Shown here: positions 1 to 6,347 of the stretch, in pieces
Numbering within the stretch: position 1 is the first letter of the stretch
Layout: each line of letters opens with the position of its first letter
Origin: Rickettsiales bacterium
GTDB taxonomy: Bacteria > Pseudomonadota > Alphaproteobacteria > Rs-D84
Assembly (NCBI GenBank): GCA_031267375.1
Contig: JAIRZE010000106.1
Location: 1 to 9,951, forward strand
DNA: 9,951 nt
Reading direction: 5' to 3'
The notes under the pieces: generated by a model
Seen by the model: the letters and a program-made list of their open reading frames with translations, nothing else
Told to the model about the DNA's origin: nothing
Databases searched by the model: none
Translations under genes and position numbers: made by a program

Positions 1-11
1 GTAGACTAACC

Positions 12-41
12 TTGAAAACCGGATACCAACATATCTGTAAT
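12..41 (+). promoter_or_regulatory. Possible sigma-70 promoter of the outer-membrane protein gene
   Basis: A TTGAAA hexamer at 12-17 and a TGTAAT hexamer at 36-41 are separated by 18 bp, giving a plausible -35/-10 pair about 30 bp before the start codon at 71. The match is imperfect and the region upstream is outside the window, so this is a moderate guess. Confidence 0.35.
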
Positions 42-70
42 TCACAAGAAATCACATAAAAGGAGAAAAT

Positions 71-784
71 ATGAAAAAGCTTATCTTGACATCTTTCGTC
101 GCTGTGGCGGCTATTACAGGGGCGGCAAATGCGGCCGAATTTAAGCCCTATGTTTCGGAAAAAATTTCTTTTGGACAAATGGATCTTACAAATGCGAAAT
201 CAACCGCGCAAGCATCCAATACGGCGGATCATACAAATGCCACTGGAAAAGATGCAAAAGACACTTTTTGGGGCAGCAAAACCGCGGTCGGCGTTTCTTT
301 CCCTGTTGAAAAAATATACGGCTCTGTCCGCGCCGAATTGGAATTTGGAATCAACACCAAAGCAGAGATGGATATAGAAAACAGCATTGCGACATCGGAA
401 AAATATGCCACTTCTATCAAAACGCAAACTTATGGCCTGAACGCGTATTATGATATCAACACCAATTCTGCATTCACTCCGTATATTGGCGCTGGAATCG
501 CTTTGGCGCACATTGCCGGAAATACAGAGTATAAATCACTCACCGCCCCCGGCGCAGGAACTGCGGGCGATATAAAATCTGATAATTTCGGCTGGAATGT
601 CGGCGCGGGCGTCGCGTATGCGATAACCGAAGCATTATCCGCTGATTTGTCCTATCGTTATTCCAACTTGGGCTCTGTGAAAGACGAACTGAAAGGATAT
701 GGCGCATTCGCGGGAAATAATTACGATATGGAAGCAAAATTATCTTCGCACGAAGTCTTGCTGGGCGTAAGATATGCGTTCTAA
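71..784 (+). CDS. Outer-membrane beta-barrel surface protein (Omp25/opacity-like)
   Basis: A 237-residue secreted protein predicted to form a small beta-barrel in the outer membrane. Residues 1-21 are a classical Sec signal peptide: MKK start, hydrophobic core, and ANA before the likely cleavage site, so the mature protein begins at AEF. The mature part has alternating polar and hydrophobic strands, including the stretch around residues 135-165 (YYDINTNS..FTPYIGAGIA), typical of the surface-antigen/opacity-porin superfamily. It ends in a C-terminal phenylalanine (VLLGVRYAF), the usual signal for barrel insertion by the BAM complex. Residues about 40-70 are Thr/Asn/Ala/Lys-rich and probably form an exposed loop. 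An AAGGAG ribosome site lies 6 bp before the ATG. The gene stands alone with its own terminator. Ligand or host-interaction role is not visible; family assignment is by overall pattern only. Confidence 0.85.
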   Translation: MKKLILTSFVAVAAITGAANAAEFKPYVSEKISFGQMDLTNAKSTAQASNTADHTNATGKDAKDTFWGSKTAVGVSFPVEKIYGSVRAELEFGINTKAEMDIENSIATSEKYATSIKTQTYGLNAYYDINTNSAFTPYIGAGIALAHIAGNTEYKSLTAPGAGTAGDIKSDNFGWNVGAGVAYAITEALSADLSYRYSNLGSVKDELKGYGAFAGNNYDMEAKLSSHEVLLGVRYAF

Positions 785-804
785 GTAAAATCGTTTGATT
801 CAAG

Positions 805-833
805 AAAAAGCCGTCCGTTTGGCCGGCTTTTTT
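805..833 (+). terminator. Rho-independent terminator after the outer-membrane protein gene
   Basis: AAAAAGCCG at 805-813 pairs with CGGCTTTTT at 824-832 around a 10-nt loop, and the right arm runs into a T stretch ending at 833. It sits 20 bp after the stop codon. The A-tract on the left could also let it work in the other direction. Confidence 0.8.
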
Positions 834-910
834 GCAAAAAGGCCGGTGTTTTTATAATCTTTCACTCTGAAATACATCTTTTAACTTTTTATAAAACTAT
901 GAAGCATTTT

Positions 911-997
911 TGTCATCCCCGCGAAGGCGGGGATAGGGCTCTAAAATTAAAGAACAATGAATTTATTAGCCCTGTTCCCGCCTTCGCGGGAATGACA
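911..997. repeat. REP-like palindromic element, copy 1
   Basis: An 87-bp element with long imperfect terminal inverted repeats. The left arm (911-940) is TGTCAT followed by a CCCCGCGAAGGCGGGG-type hairpin and AGGGCT. The right arm (968-997) is the near complement, ending in ATGACA. About 27 bp of AT-rich spacer separates the arms. Two diverged relatives lie at 6363-6453 and 6703-6787. It fills the gap between the outer-membrane protein gene and the convergent parB, where it could also act as a transcription barrier. No transposase is present, so movement would have to be in trans. Confidence 0.8.
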
Positions 998-1043
998 AAC
1001 CAAGCCAAATGCTTATCAAAAAATGATAAATGCATACAGAGCG

Positions 1044-1071
1044 TACTCTCTACTCTTTACTCTCTAATCTC
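1044..1071. repeat. Heptad tandem array over the parB stop codon
   Basis: Four consecutive 7-bp units read TACTCTC, TACTCTT, TACTCTC and TAATCTC on the plus strand. They overlap the last seven codons and the stop codon of parB, so the array encodes the ParB tail and its TAG. The period matches the other arrays in this window (2751, 2850, 9422, 9493, 9668), although the unit sequence differs. Confidence 0.6.
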
Positions 1072-1931
1072 TTTATCAGCTCTTCCAACTGCAATCTGGT
1101 CGCATACGAAATCACTATATCCCCTGCCCCACCTTTGCGTTCTTTCAATTTTACCGGCAATTTTAACGCTTTTTTCAATTTATTTTCTATTTCCGCAACC
1201 TGGGTTTCACCCATCGCCCCGGACACAAAAGAACGACTTTTCCCGGCCCTTTTGGAACTTTTTACCAATTTAGAGGCATCGGAAACCGACATTTTCGTCG
1301 CTATGATTTTTTTGGCCAGATCGCCCGGATTTTCCGCCACAGCCAAAGTCCGCGCGTGCGATGCCGACAAGTCGCCCTGCTCTACCATTTTCCGCACATC
1401 CGCCGGCAGGTTTTCCAGTCGCATAGAATTTCTGATATAGCTTTCGGACTTTCCAATCAAACGCGATACATCGCCGATTTCATAGCCGCATTTATCCATC
1501 AGATTCTTGTACGCCGCCGCTTCTTCTATCGGGTTCAAGTTTTCCCTCTGCACATTCTCTATCAGCGCGATTTCCATAGCGTTTTCATCAGACAGGCCTT
1601 TTACCAGCGCCGGAATCTCGCTCAGTCCGGCCAGCTTGCTGGCGCGAAAGCGGCGTTCGCCAGCAACAATCTCGTACTGGTGTGCCGTGCCAGAAACGCT
1701 GCGCAACAAAATAGGCTGCAAAACACCCTTTTCCTTGATAGACTTTGCCAAGTCATCCAATTCGCTAGCGTCAAAAGACTTGCGCGGCTGATCCGGGTTG
1801 GCGGCAATCTGGGCCAGCGGAATATTGCGCACAGAAACGCGCTCTGCCCCGGTCAAAATGGAAATTTCCGGGGTATTTCCCATTTCCGCGGTTAATTCCG
1901 ACAATCCCTTGCCCAATCCGAATTTGCTCAT
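1050..1931 (-). CDS. parB: Chromosome-partitioning protein ParB
   Basis: A 293-residue ParB: a CTP-dependent DNA clamp that loads at parS sites near the replication origin and works with ParA to segregate chromosomes. The N-terminus has the ParA-stimulating type KFGLGKGLSEL (3-13). NPDQPR (45-50) and the C-motif GERRFRA (91-97) form the nucleotide-binding fold, and ENVQREN(L)NP (125-134) follows. The helix-turn-helix for parS recognition is around 152-176, and a C-terminal dimerisation region ends the protein. The length is normal for the family. It begins 2 bp after the parA stop; its AGGAG ribosome site lies in the last parA codons, so the two are translationally coupled. Its 3' end is made of a heptad array (1044-1071). 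I found no parS-like TGTTTCACGTGAAACA site in the window. Confidence 0.96.
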   Translation of the reverse strand: MSKFGLGKGLSELTAEMGNTPEISILTGAERVSVRNIPLAQIAANPDQPRKSFDASELDDLAKSIKEKGVLQPILLRSVSGTAHQYEIVAGERRFRASKLAGLSEIPALVKGLSDENAMEIALIENVQRENLNPIEEAAAYKNLMDKCGYEIGDVSRLIGKSESYIRNSMRLENLPADVRKMVEQGDLSASHARTLAVAENPGDLAKKIIATKMSVSDASKLVKSSKRAGKSRSFVSGAMGETQVAEIENKLKKALKLPVKLKERKGGAGDIVISYATRLQLEELIKRLESKE

Positions 1932-1933
1932 AT

Positions 1934-2701
1934 TTATTCTCCTAAGGCTTCCACAATTTCCGTCGCCACGCGCAGGTATGCCTGGGCGCCGGGCGAATTA
2001 AAGTCATAAAACAATGCAGGCTTGCCGTGGCTGGGCGCCTCGGCCACACGCGTATTCCGCGGAACCACGGTCTTGAACACGCGGACGCGGGCGGCGGCGC
2101 GCACATCATCCTCTACCGCTTTGGACAGAGCATTTCTCTTATCGTACATAGTCAGCAGCACGCCCAGAATTTCCAATTCTGGATTCCATTTTTTACGAAT
2201 TTCCGAAATGCTGTTGGTCAGGTGCTGCAAACCTTCCAGCGCAAAGAACTCGCACTGCAAAGGCACAATGACATTATCCGCCGCGGTCAAAGCGTTCAAA
2301 GACAAATACCCCAGCGCCGGCGGGCAATCCAGCAAAATATAGTCATAGTGCGCCGCAACCGCAAACAGGGCGTCGCGCAGACGATACTCGCGATTATCCA
2401 TATCCAGCAATTCCACCTCTGCCCCTGATAATTTCGGACTGGACGGCAGAATATGCATTCCGGCGACCGCCGTGGTCAGTATGTTTTCCGCAGCCGGCGC
2501 GCCGTTTATCAAAACATCGTAAACATTCTGGCGATAAGAAGCGCGAACAAAGCCCAAGCCAGTGCCGGCATTGCCCTGGGGATCCAAATCCACCAATAAA
2601 ACGCGCTTTTTTATAGCGGCCAGCGACGCGCCTATGTTAATGGCGGTCGTAGTCTTGCCAACTCCGCCCTTTTGATTTGCAAAAGCAATGATTTTTGTCA
2701 T
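1934..2701 (-). CDS. parA: Chromosome-partitioning ATPase ParA (Soj)
   Basis: A 255-residue deviant Walker-type ATPase that binds DNA non-specifically in its ATP state and drives ParB-parS complexes apart. The deviant Walker A motif KGGVGKTT is at 11-18, the A' motif DLDPQGNAGTG at about 38-48, and the Walker B region (DYILLDCPPALG) at about 119-130. Family length is normal, with no N-terminal extension such as plasmid ParA proteins carry, which fits a chromosomal Soj type. The ATG has an AAAGGA site upstream that lies in a small hairpin (2709-2721). A likely promoter is at 2721-2749. It is followed 2 bp later by parB. In most alphaproteobacteria rsmG abuts parA; here a repeat element separates them. 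Confidence 0.97.
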   Translation of the reverse strand: MTKIIAFANQKGGVGKTTTAINIGASLAAIKKRVLLVDLDPQGNAGTGLGFVRASYRQNVYDVLINGAPAAENILTTAVAGMHILPSSPKLSGAEVELLDMDNREYRLRDALFAVAAHYDYILLDCPPALGYLSLNALTAADNVIVPLQCEFFALEGLQHLTNSISEIRKKWNPELEILGVLLTMYDKRNALSKAVEDDVRAAARVRVFKTVVPRNTRVAEAPSHGKPALFYDFNSPGAQAYLRVATEIVEALGE

Positions 2702-2708
2702 ATCCGGT

Positions 2709-2721
2709 TCCTTTGAAAGGA
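2709..2721. promoter_or_regulatory. Small hairpin over the parA ribosome-binding site
   Basis: TCCTTT-G-AAAGGA is a perfect 6-bp inverted repeat immediately upstream of the parA start. In the transcript the AAAGGA ribosome site would be in one arm. The one-base loop is too tight for a full stem, so only a partial hairpin is possible; alternatively it is a protein-binding site. A role in translation control is speculative. Confidence 0.3.
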
Positions 2722-2749
2722 CGATAGACTAATTAACCGATTCGGTCAA
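2721..2749 (-). promoter_or_regulatory. Predicted parAB promoter with internal palindrome
   Basis: Reading the minus strand, TTGACC (2749-2744) and TATCGT (2726-2721) are 17 bp apart, a reasonable -35/-10 pair about 20-25 bp before the parA start codon. The palindrome ACCGATTCGGT (2736-2746) overlaps the -35 and spacer and is a candidate operator, possibly for self-repression by ParA or ParB. This is inferred from sequence only. Confidence 0.5.
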
Positions 2750-2750
2750 G

Positions 2751-2885
2751 AACAATGAACAGTGAACAGTGAAAATGAACAATGAAAGCAAAGAATATGT
2801 TAATTATTTCATATATAATTATAAATAATTGTCGGTTTTTACTGTAATTATTCATTTTCACTGTTCATTGTTCACTGTTCATTAT
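2751..2885. repeat. Inverted heptad-repeat element between rsmG and parA
   Basis: The left arm (2751-2785) is a run of GAACAAT/GAACAGT-type 7-bp units. The right arm (about 2850-2885) is the reverse complement of a similar run (TGTTCAT/TGTTCAC units) with one extra unit. The 64 bp between the arms are very AT-rich. The right arm runs into the 3' end of rsmG and provides its last residues (MNSEQ) and stop codon. The element therefore sits across the junction of two genes that are usually adjacent, and transcripts crossing it could form a long hairpin. Confidence 0.7.
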
Positions 2886-3482
2886 TAAAACGAACCCATC
2901 GCCGGTTTTGGACGGATAAAGCCGATAATCAAATTTATGATGCTTTTTGGCAAGCGCGATTTCGTCTTTTACGCCCTGCCCTTTTAATAAAAAATACCGG
3001 CCTTTTTGAACATTTTTGGTAATTTCCAAGATTTTATCCAATGATGCAAACGCCCGGGCAGTAAAGATGATGGGCAAATGGCCAGATGGACAAATGGACA
3101 TTTCGCCCGCCCCCTGACTTTTTGTACTTTTGCCCATCTGTCCTTTATCTTTTAAGTAATTCTCTATCCTGTCATTCACAACGGTCAGGTTTGGCAGGTC
3201 CAATTCTTTCTTTAATTCATTCAAAAAGCCGGCTTTTTTGCCAATTGACTCTATACAGACCACCGACCAGCCCAAAATAGCCAATACTACGCCTGGAAAG
3301 CCCGCCCCGCTGCCCAAATCAATAATCCGGACATCTTTCGGCAAATACTCTACTAACTGCGCAGAATCGGCAATATGACGCGTTTCTATGTCGTCCAAAG
3401 TACTTGGCGCGACCAGATTCATACGCCCCGACCATTCGCGAAGTATTTCGGCATACCTTTCAAATTTCTCTTTATTATTCAT
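2865..3482 (-). CDS. rsmG: 16S rRNA (guanine-N7) methyltransferase RsmG (GidB)
   Basis: A 205-residue SAM-dependent methyltransferase that makes m7G in the 530 loop region of 16S rRNA (G527 in E. coli numbering). The N-terminus has the family pattern NLVAPS and RHIADS (22-40), then the SAM-binding motif DLGSGAGFPG at 55-64. The family motif TARAFASLDKILE follows at 141-153, and the tail holds GDGFVLI. Residues about 113-138 do not fit the family, which normally passes directly from the RIE.. helix to the FD.ITARA strand. This part is encoded by an octad inverted-repeat element (3071-3144) translated in frame. The last residues come from another repeat (2850-2885). It starts 26 bp from a divergent TPR gene. 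The enzyme is probably still functional because all core motifs remain, but the inserted loop lies next to the active-site strand. Confidence 0.94.
   Translation of the reverse strand: MNNKEKFERYAEILREWSGRMNLVAPSTLDDIETRHIADSAQLVEYLPKDVRIIDLGSGAGFPGVVLAILGWSVVCIESIGKKAGFLNELKKELDLPNLTVVNDRIENYLKDKGQMGKSTKSQGAGEMSICPSGHLPIIFTARAFASLDKILEITKNVQKGRYFLLKGQGVKDEIALAKKHHKFDYRLYPSKTGDGFVLIMNSEQ
2997..3007 (+). repeat. CCGGCCTTTTT motif, in rsmG
   Basis: An exact copy of the 11-mer. The identity with the intergenic copy at 6201 extends for 21 bp (2997-3017 equals 6201-6221), including a second T tract. Here it is coding, on the strand opposite to rsmG. Confidence 0.6.
3071..3144. repeat. Octad inverted-repeat element inside rsmG
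   Basis: Four 8-bp units (TGGGCAAA, TGGCCAGA, TGGACAAA, TGGACATT) fill 3071-3102. After a 26-bp GC-rich spacer, two complementary units (TTTGCCCA, TCTGTCCT) fill 3129-3144. The arms can pair into an imperfect hairpin. The element is read through in frame as RsmG residues 113-138, a segment not expected in the family. Its architecture matches the heptad elements at 2751-2885 and 9422-9520. Confidence 0.65.
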
Positions 3483-3494
3483 CGCATTTATTAT

Positions 3495-3513
3495 AACATA
3501 GGAAAACTATGTT
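3495..3513. promoter_or_regulatory. Inverted repeat over ribosome site and start codon of the TPR gene
   Basis: AACATAG (3495-3501) and CTATGTT (3507-3513) are perfect inverted 7-bp arms around GAAAA. They bracket the AGGA ribosome site and include the ATG at 3509. It also lies within 15 bp of the rsmG start, so a protein bound here could affect both divergent genes; an RNA hairpin would hide the TPR gene start. Function is inferred. Confidence 0.35.
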
Positions 3514-5113
3514 GCCATCAAAAAATATATTCGCCGCAATATCACTGACCGCAGTCATCGTCGTCTGCGGCGGCGCTCTGTGGCATTTTGCCAATACCAC
3601 CGCCCTGCCGACCTATAATCTGCCGGATACTAAATACGGCGCGTTTCTGGCGGCTCAGCACGCTGTTTATATAAATGATTTTAATGCGGCGGCGGATTTC
3701 TCCAAACAGATTCCGAACGCCGACGCCGTTATCGGCCCGGTTCAAAATGTGCGCGCATTGTCTGCTTTTCTGTCCGGAAACACTCTTGAATTCGCGAAAG
3801 ACTTCGCCCAGGAAAAATCCGTCGCCGCGCGCCTGATATATGACGCAAATCTGCTGGATGCGAACGATTGGGCGGCCCTGTACGCGCGGCATAAAAACGA
3901 CGATTCCGCGGCTACGGCCGCTTTGCGAATATGGCCGGCCGCCGCGATCGGAAAAACGAACGAGGCCTTGAAAATCCTGGATAAATTGCAGACAAGCGAA
4001 TCGCAAAAAGCATTCATCCGCGGGCAAATATACGCGGAAAGCGGAAAAACGGCGGACGCCGCGGCCCAGTTTGCAAAGGTTCCGACAGAGTTTCTGAATA
4101 TAAACGACTATCTTTATCTGATGTCTTTTTATGAAAAAGCCGGAAATTCTGTTGCCGCGAATGCCTTAAAATCTGATTTTACGACGCGTCCGGGCGGAAT
4201 GTTTATACTGGCATTGCCGGAAACGCGCGGCGCGGATTTTTCGGGCTATAAAAACGCGCTGGCATTCAGCCTTATACAAACAGTATCGCACAGCCCGGCT
4301 ATGGCTTATTCAGATCTGGCATTGCTGCTGCTGCGCTTTGCGGAAAGCGCGGGGGGCGAAAATGATGCGCTGAATTACTATCTGGGCCAGTATTTTTGGA
4401 ATAACGGTGGCGATTATAACAAGTATTTTGATAAAATAGACCCCAAAAGCCCTTTTTACCCGTTTGCAGTGATGAAAATCGCCGAAAAGACCGGTAAAAT
4501 CGCAGAACTTGAACGCATAGTCCGCGCAAACCCGCTGTTTGTGCCGGCTATCAATAAACTGGTTGCAAAAAATATGCAAAACGGCCGGGAAAAAGACGCT
4601 ATCCGAGTGCTGGATCGGGCTTTACGGAATGAAAATTTGGGGTCTTATGGCCGGGCATTTTTCCTGAAAACAAAGGCCCAGGCGTATTTTACCGCCGGGG
4701 ATGCGGCCGCGGCGCAAAAATACTTGCGGGAATCGGCGGACATACTGCCAAAAGACGCAAGCATTTTGGGCTTGCAGGCACGGATTTGGGCAGCGCGCGG
4801 AACGGATCTGGACAGCGCTTACGAATACGCGATCGCGCTAATAAAAAAGTACCCGGCGGAAATTGAAAACTGGGATACCTTGGCAATGGTTGTACAAGCA
4901 AAAGAGGGAAATTCAGAGGCTTTGGAAATCCTGGAAAGGGTAGGGCGCGTGGCCGAATCTTGCAGCGTCCTGTTCCTGCACCTGGGGGATATATATGCGG
5001 CCCGGGGCAATTCAAAACTTGCATTGGACGCATACTCGCGGGCGATATATTTATCTGATGATGGATTGGTGATAAAGCCCGAATTGGAAAAGAAAATAAG
5101 GAAACTGAAATGA
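3509..5113 (+). CDS. Membrane-anchored tetratricopeptide-repeat protein
   Basis: A 534-residue protein with an N-terminal hydrophobic segment (about 7-28) that is either an uncleaved anchor or a signal peptide, so most of it should lie in the periplasm. The rest is helical and rich in TPR-like helix pairs. The clearest are near 147-191 (NEALKILDKL..AFIRGQIYAESGKTADAAAQF), 358-375, 381-416 (FFLKTKAQAYFTAGDAAAAQKYLRESADILP) and 486-515 (LFLHLGDIYAARGNSKLALDAYSRAIYL). The start YGAFLAAQHAVYINDFNAAADF resembles a widespread alphaproteobacterial TPR family of unknown function. The start codon follows AGGA at 3499-3502. The stop overlaps the gpsA start by 4 bp (ATGA), so the two are co-translated. 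TPRs suggest a scaffold role; the partner is unknown. It is not recognisable as a named protein such as BamD or LapB. Confidence 0.82.
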   Translation: MLPSKNIFAAISLTAVIVVCGGALWHFANTTALPTYNLPDTKYGAFLAAQHAVYINDFNAAADFSKQIPNADAVIGPVQNVRALSAFLSGNTLEFAKDFAQEKSVAARLIYDANLLDANDWAALYARHKNDDSAATAALRIWPAAAIGKTNEALKILDKLQTSESQKAFIRGQIYAESGKTADAAAQFAKVPTEFLNINDYLYLMSFYEKAGNSVAANALKSDFTTRPGGMFILALPETRGADFSGYKNALAFSLIQTVSHSPAMAYSDLALLLLRFAESAGGENDALNYYLGQYFWNNGGDYNKYFDKIDPKSPFYPFAVMKIAEKTGKIAELERIVRANPLFVPAINKLVAKNMQNGREKDAIRVLDRALRNENLGSYGRAFFLKTKAQAYFTAGDAAAAQKYLRESADILPKDASILGLQARIWAARGTDLDSAYEYAIALIKKYPAEIENWDTLAMVVQAKEGNSEALEILERVGRVAESCSVLFLHLGDIYAARGNSKLALDAYSRAIYLSDDGLVIKPELEKKIRKLK

Positions 5114-5955
5114 TAAATGTTGGTGTGATCGGGGCAGGCGCCTGGGGCAGCGCGCTGGCAATAATATCCAAAAAGGCCGGTAATTGTACAAGCCTTTGGT
5201 CTTATGACGGGGCGGCTGGATTTGGATTTGACGGACAAATTACCGGCCTTTTTGAAGATTTATCAGATTGCGATGTTATTCTGGTGGCAACCCCTGCGGC
5301 CAATTTTCGCGAAACGATAAGAAAATACCGGCCTTTTTATAAAAATCAGTCTATTATTATCTGCACCAAGGGGGCGGAAAGCGATACAAATTGCTTTATG
5401 TCCGAAATCTTGGCCCAAGAATTACCGGAATGCCGGGAAATAGGGGTATTATCGGGCCCCCAATTCGCGGCCGAGGCTGCGGCCGGCGTCCCAACCGGCA
5501 GCACTTTGGCCGGGCCGACAAATGTGATAAAAGCGGGCAGGGCGGCATTGCCGGGACTTTATCTGGAAGAATCTGATGATATTTTGGGCACGCAAATCTG
5601 CGGGGTCGGCAAGAATGCAGTCGCATTGATCGCCGGCTTTTTCAGCGTCGCCGCAAAGGGCGAGAACGAGCGCGCATTAAAGGTGGCAAGGGCCTGGAAC
5701 GAGGTTGTTGATTTCGGAACCGCGCTGGGCGCAACGCCAAAGACATTTCTGGGGCTGTGCGGAATAGGGGACTTGTTCCTGTCGGCAACCAGCCCGACCA
5801 GCCGCAATTTCGCGGCAGGCATCGCAATAGCGCAAAATCAGCCAATAACCGGCACGGTAGAGGGGATTTCTGCGTTGCGCGGCATAATCGCCCGTGCAAA
5901 AGCCGTTGGGACCGCCACCCCGATATTAAGCGAAATGGCTGTGGTATTGGGTTAA
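5110..5955 (+). CDS. gpsA: Compact NAD(P)H-dependent glycerol-3-phosphate dehydrogenase GpsA
   Basis: Reduces dihydroxyacetone phosphate to sn-glycerol 3-phosphate, the backbone for phospholipid synthesis, in the cytoplasm. Residues 8-17 (GAGAWGSALA) are the Rossmann nucleotide site. Other family motifs are TKGAE (86-90), SGPQFAAE (115-122), the catalytic lysine in GVGKNAVALIAG (165-176, K168), GIGDL (218-222), SRN (231-233) and TVEG (249-252). At 281 residues it is about 45-50 shorter than usual. The loop after the first Rossmann strands that normally carries the YLPG..LP region is absent (about residues 32-48), and the final 25 or so residues after PILSEMAVVLG are missing. The stop codon is followed immediately by a large palindrome (5956). 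The catalytic residues are intact, so I expect activity. It is translationally coupled to the TPR gene upstream. Confidence 0.93.
   Translation: MINVGVIGAGAWGSALAIISKKAGNCTSLWSYDGAAGFGFDGQITGLFEDLSDCDVILVATPAANFRETIRKYRPFYKNQSIIICTKGAESDTNCFMSEILAQELPECREIGVLSGPQFAAEAAAGVPTGSTLAGPTNVIKAGRAALPGLYLEESDDILGTQICGVGKNAVALIAGFFSVAAKGENERALKVARAWNEVVDFGTALGATPKTFLGLCGIGDLFLSATSPTSRNFAAGIAIAQNQPITGTVEGISALRGIIARAKAVGTATPILSEMAVVLG
5170..5180 (-). repeat. CCGGCCTTTTT motif in gpsA, copy a
   Basis: An exact 11-mer on the minus strand, followed by an A/T tract (GGATATTATT). It encodes the KKAG stretch of GpsA. Two further exact copies lie within the next 160 bp. Confidence 0.55.
5243..5253 (+). repeat. 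CCGGCCTTTTT motif in gpsA, copy b
   Basis: An exact 11-mer followed by GAAGATTTAT. It encodes TGLF at about residues 45-48, at the place where GpsA lacks its normal loop. Confidence 0.55.
5328..5338 (+). repeat. CCGGCCTTTTT motif in gpsA, copy c
   Basis: An exact 11-mer followed by ATAAAAATC. It encodes part of KYRPFYK (72-78). Confidence 0.55.
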
Positions 5956-6088
5956 TAAACTCGGTGGTAATTCCCCTCCTATGGAGGGGGTGGCGCCGCA
6001 GGCGCCGGGGAGGGTTTCCTTATTAAAGCACCCACCCCGCCCCCTTCGGGGGCACCCCTCCATAGGAGGGGAATTACCACCGAGTTTA
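5956..6088. repeat. 133-bp palindromic element starting at the gpsA stop codon
   Basis: Perfect inverted arms of 34 bp (5956-5989 and 6055-6088, the left one starting TAAACTCGGTGGTAATTCCC) flank a GC-rich centre with two smaller hairpins (around GGCGCC..GGCGCC and CCCCC-TTC-GGGGG). The left arm starts on the base after the gpsA stop. A related half-element lies at about 8779-8838, directly after the radical SAM gene. It would form a very stable hairpin in RNA and may end or protect the TPR-gpsA transcript. There is no coding capacity for a transposase. Confidence 0.85.
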
Positions 6089-6200
6089 ATTTTGATTTAC
6101 AACAAATTTTATCCAATGATTTAATCATATTTTATTTCACACGAAAGAAAATATACAGTATTGAAATTACCGGCTTTTTTAAGTCTTTTTACAAAATTTC

Positions 6201-6211
6201 CCGGCCTTTTT
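6201..6211 (+). repeat. CCGGCCTTTTT motif, intergenic copy
   Basis: An exact 11-mer continued by GAACATTTTTTT. Its first 21 bp are identical to the copy inside rsmG (2997-3017). A one-mismatch copy, CCGGCTTTTTT, lies 31 bp upstream at 6170-6180. Confidence 0.6.
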
Positions 6212-6294
6212 GAACATTTTTTTGAACCAGGCCCGAAAAAACGGCTGAAATCCAATAATAAACACAAGGAAATAGGGCCAAAACAATAAAATTC

Positions 6295-6305
6295 CCGGCC
6301 TTTTT
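6295..6305 (+). repeat. CCGGCCTTTTT motif, second intergenic copy
   Basis: An exact 11-mer followed by GAATGTTTTTTGAAAA, the same core-plus-second-T-tract layout as the copy 94 bp upstream. Confidence 0.6.
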
Positions 6306-6347
6306 GAATGTTTTTTGAAAAAGAGAACTTTCTCGGTCTTATATTTT

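Noticed and set aside
1012..1030. TTATCA-AAAAA-TGATAA hairpin after parB
   Set aside because: An AT-only stem with no T run following on the parB strand; too weak to call a terminator.
899..1273. 124-codon plus-strand frame opposite parB
   Set aside because: It starts in the REP-like element and then runs antisense to a clear ParB; a shadow.
2702..2864. parS site expected near parAB
   Set aside because: No sequence close to TGTTTCACGTGAAACA was seen here or elsewhere in the window; the palindromes present are the heptad repeat and the promoter palindrome.
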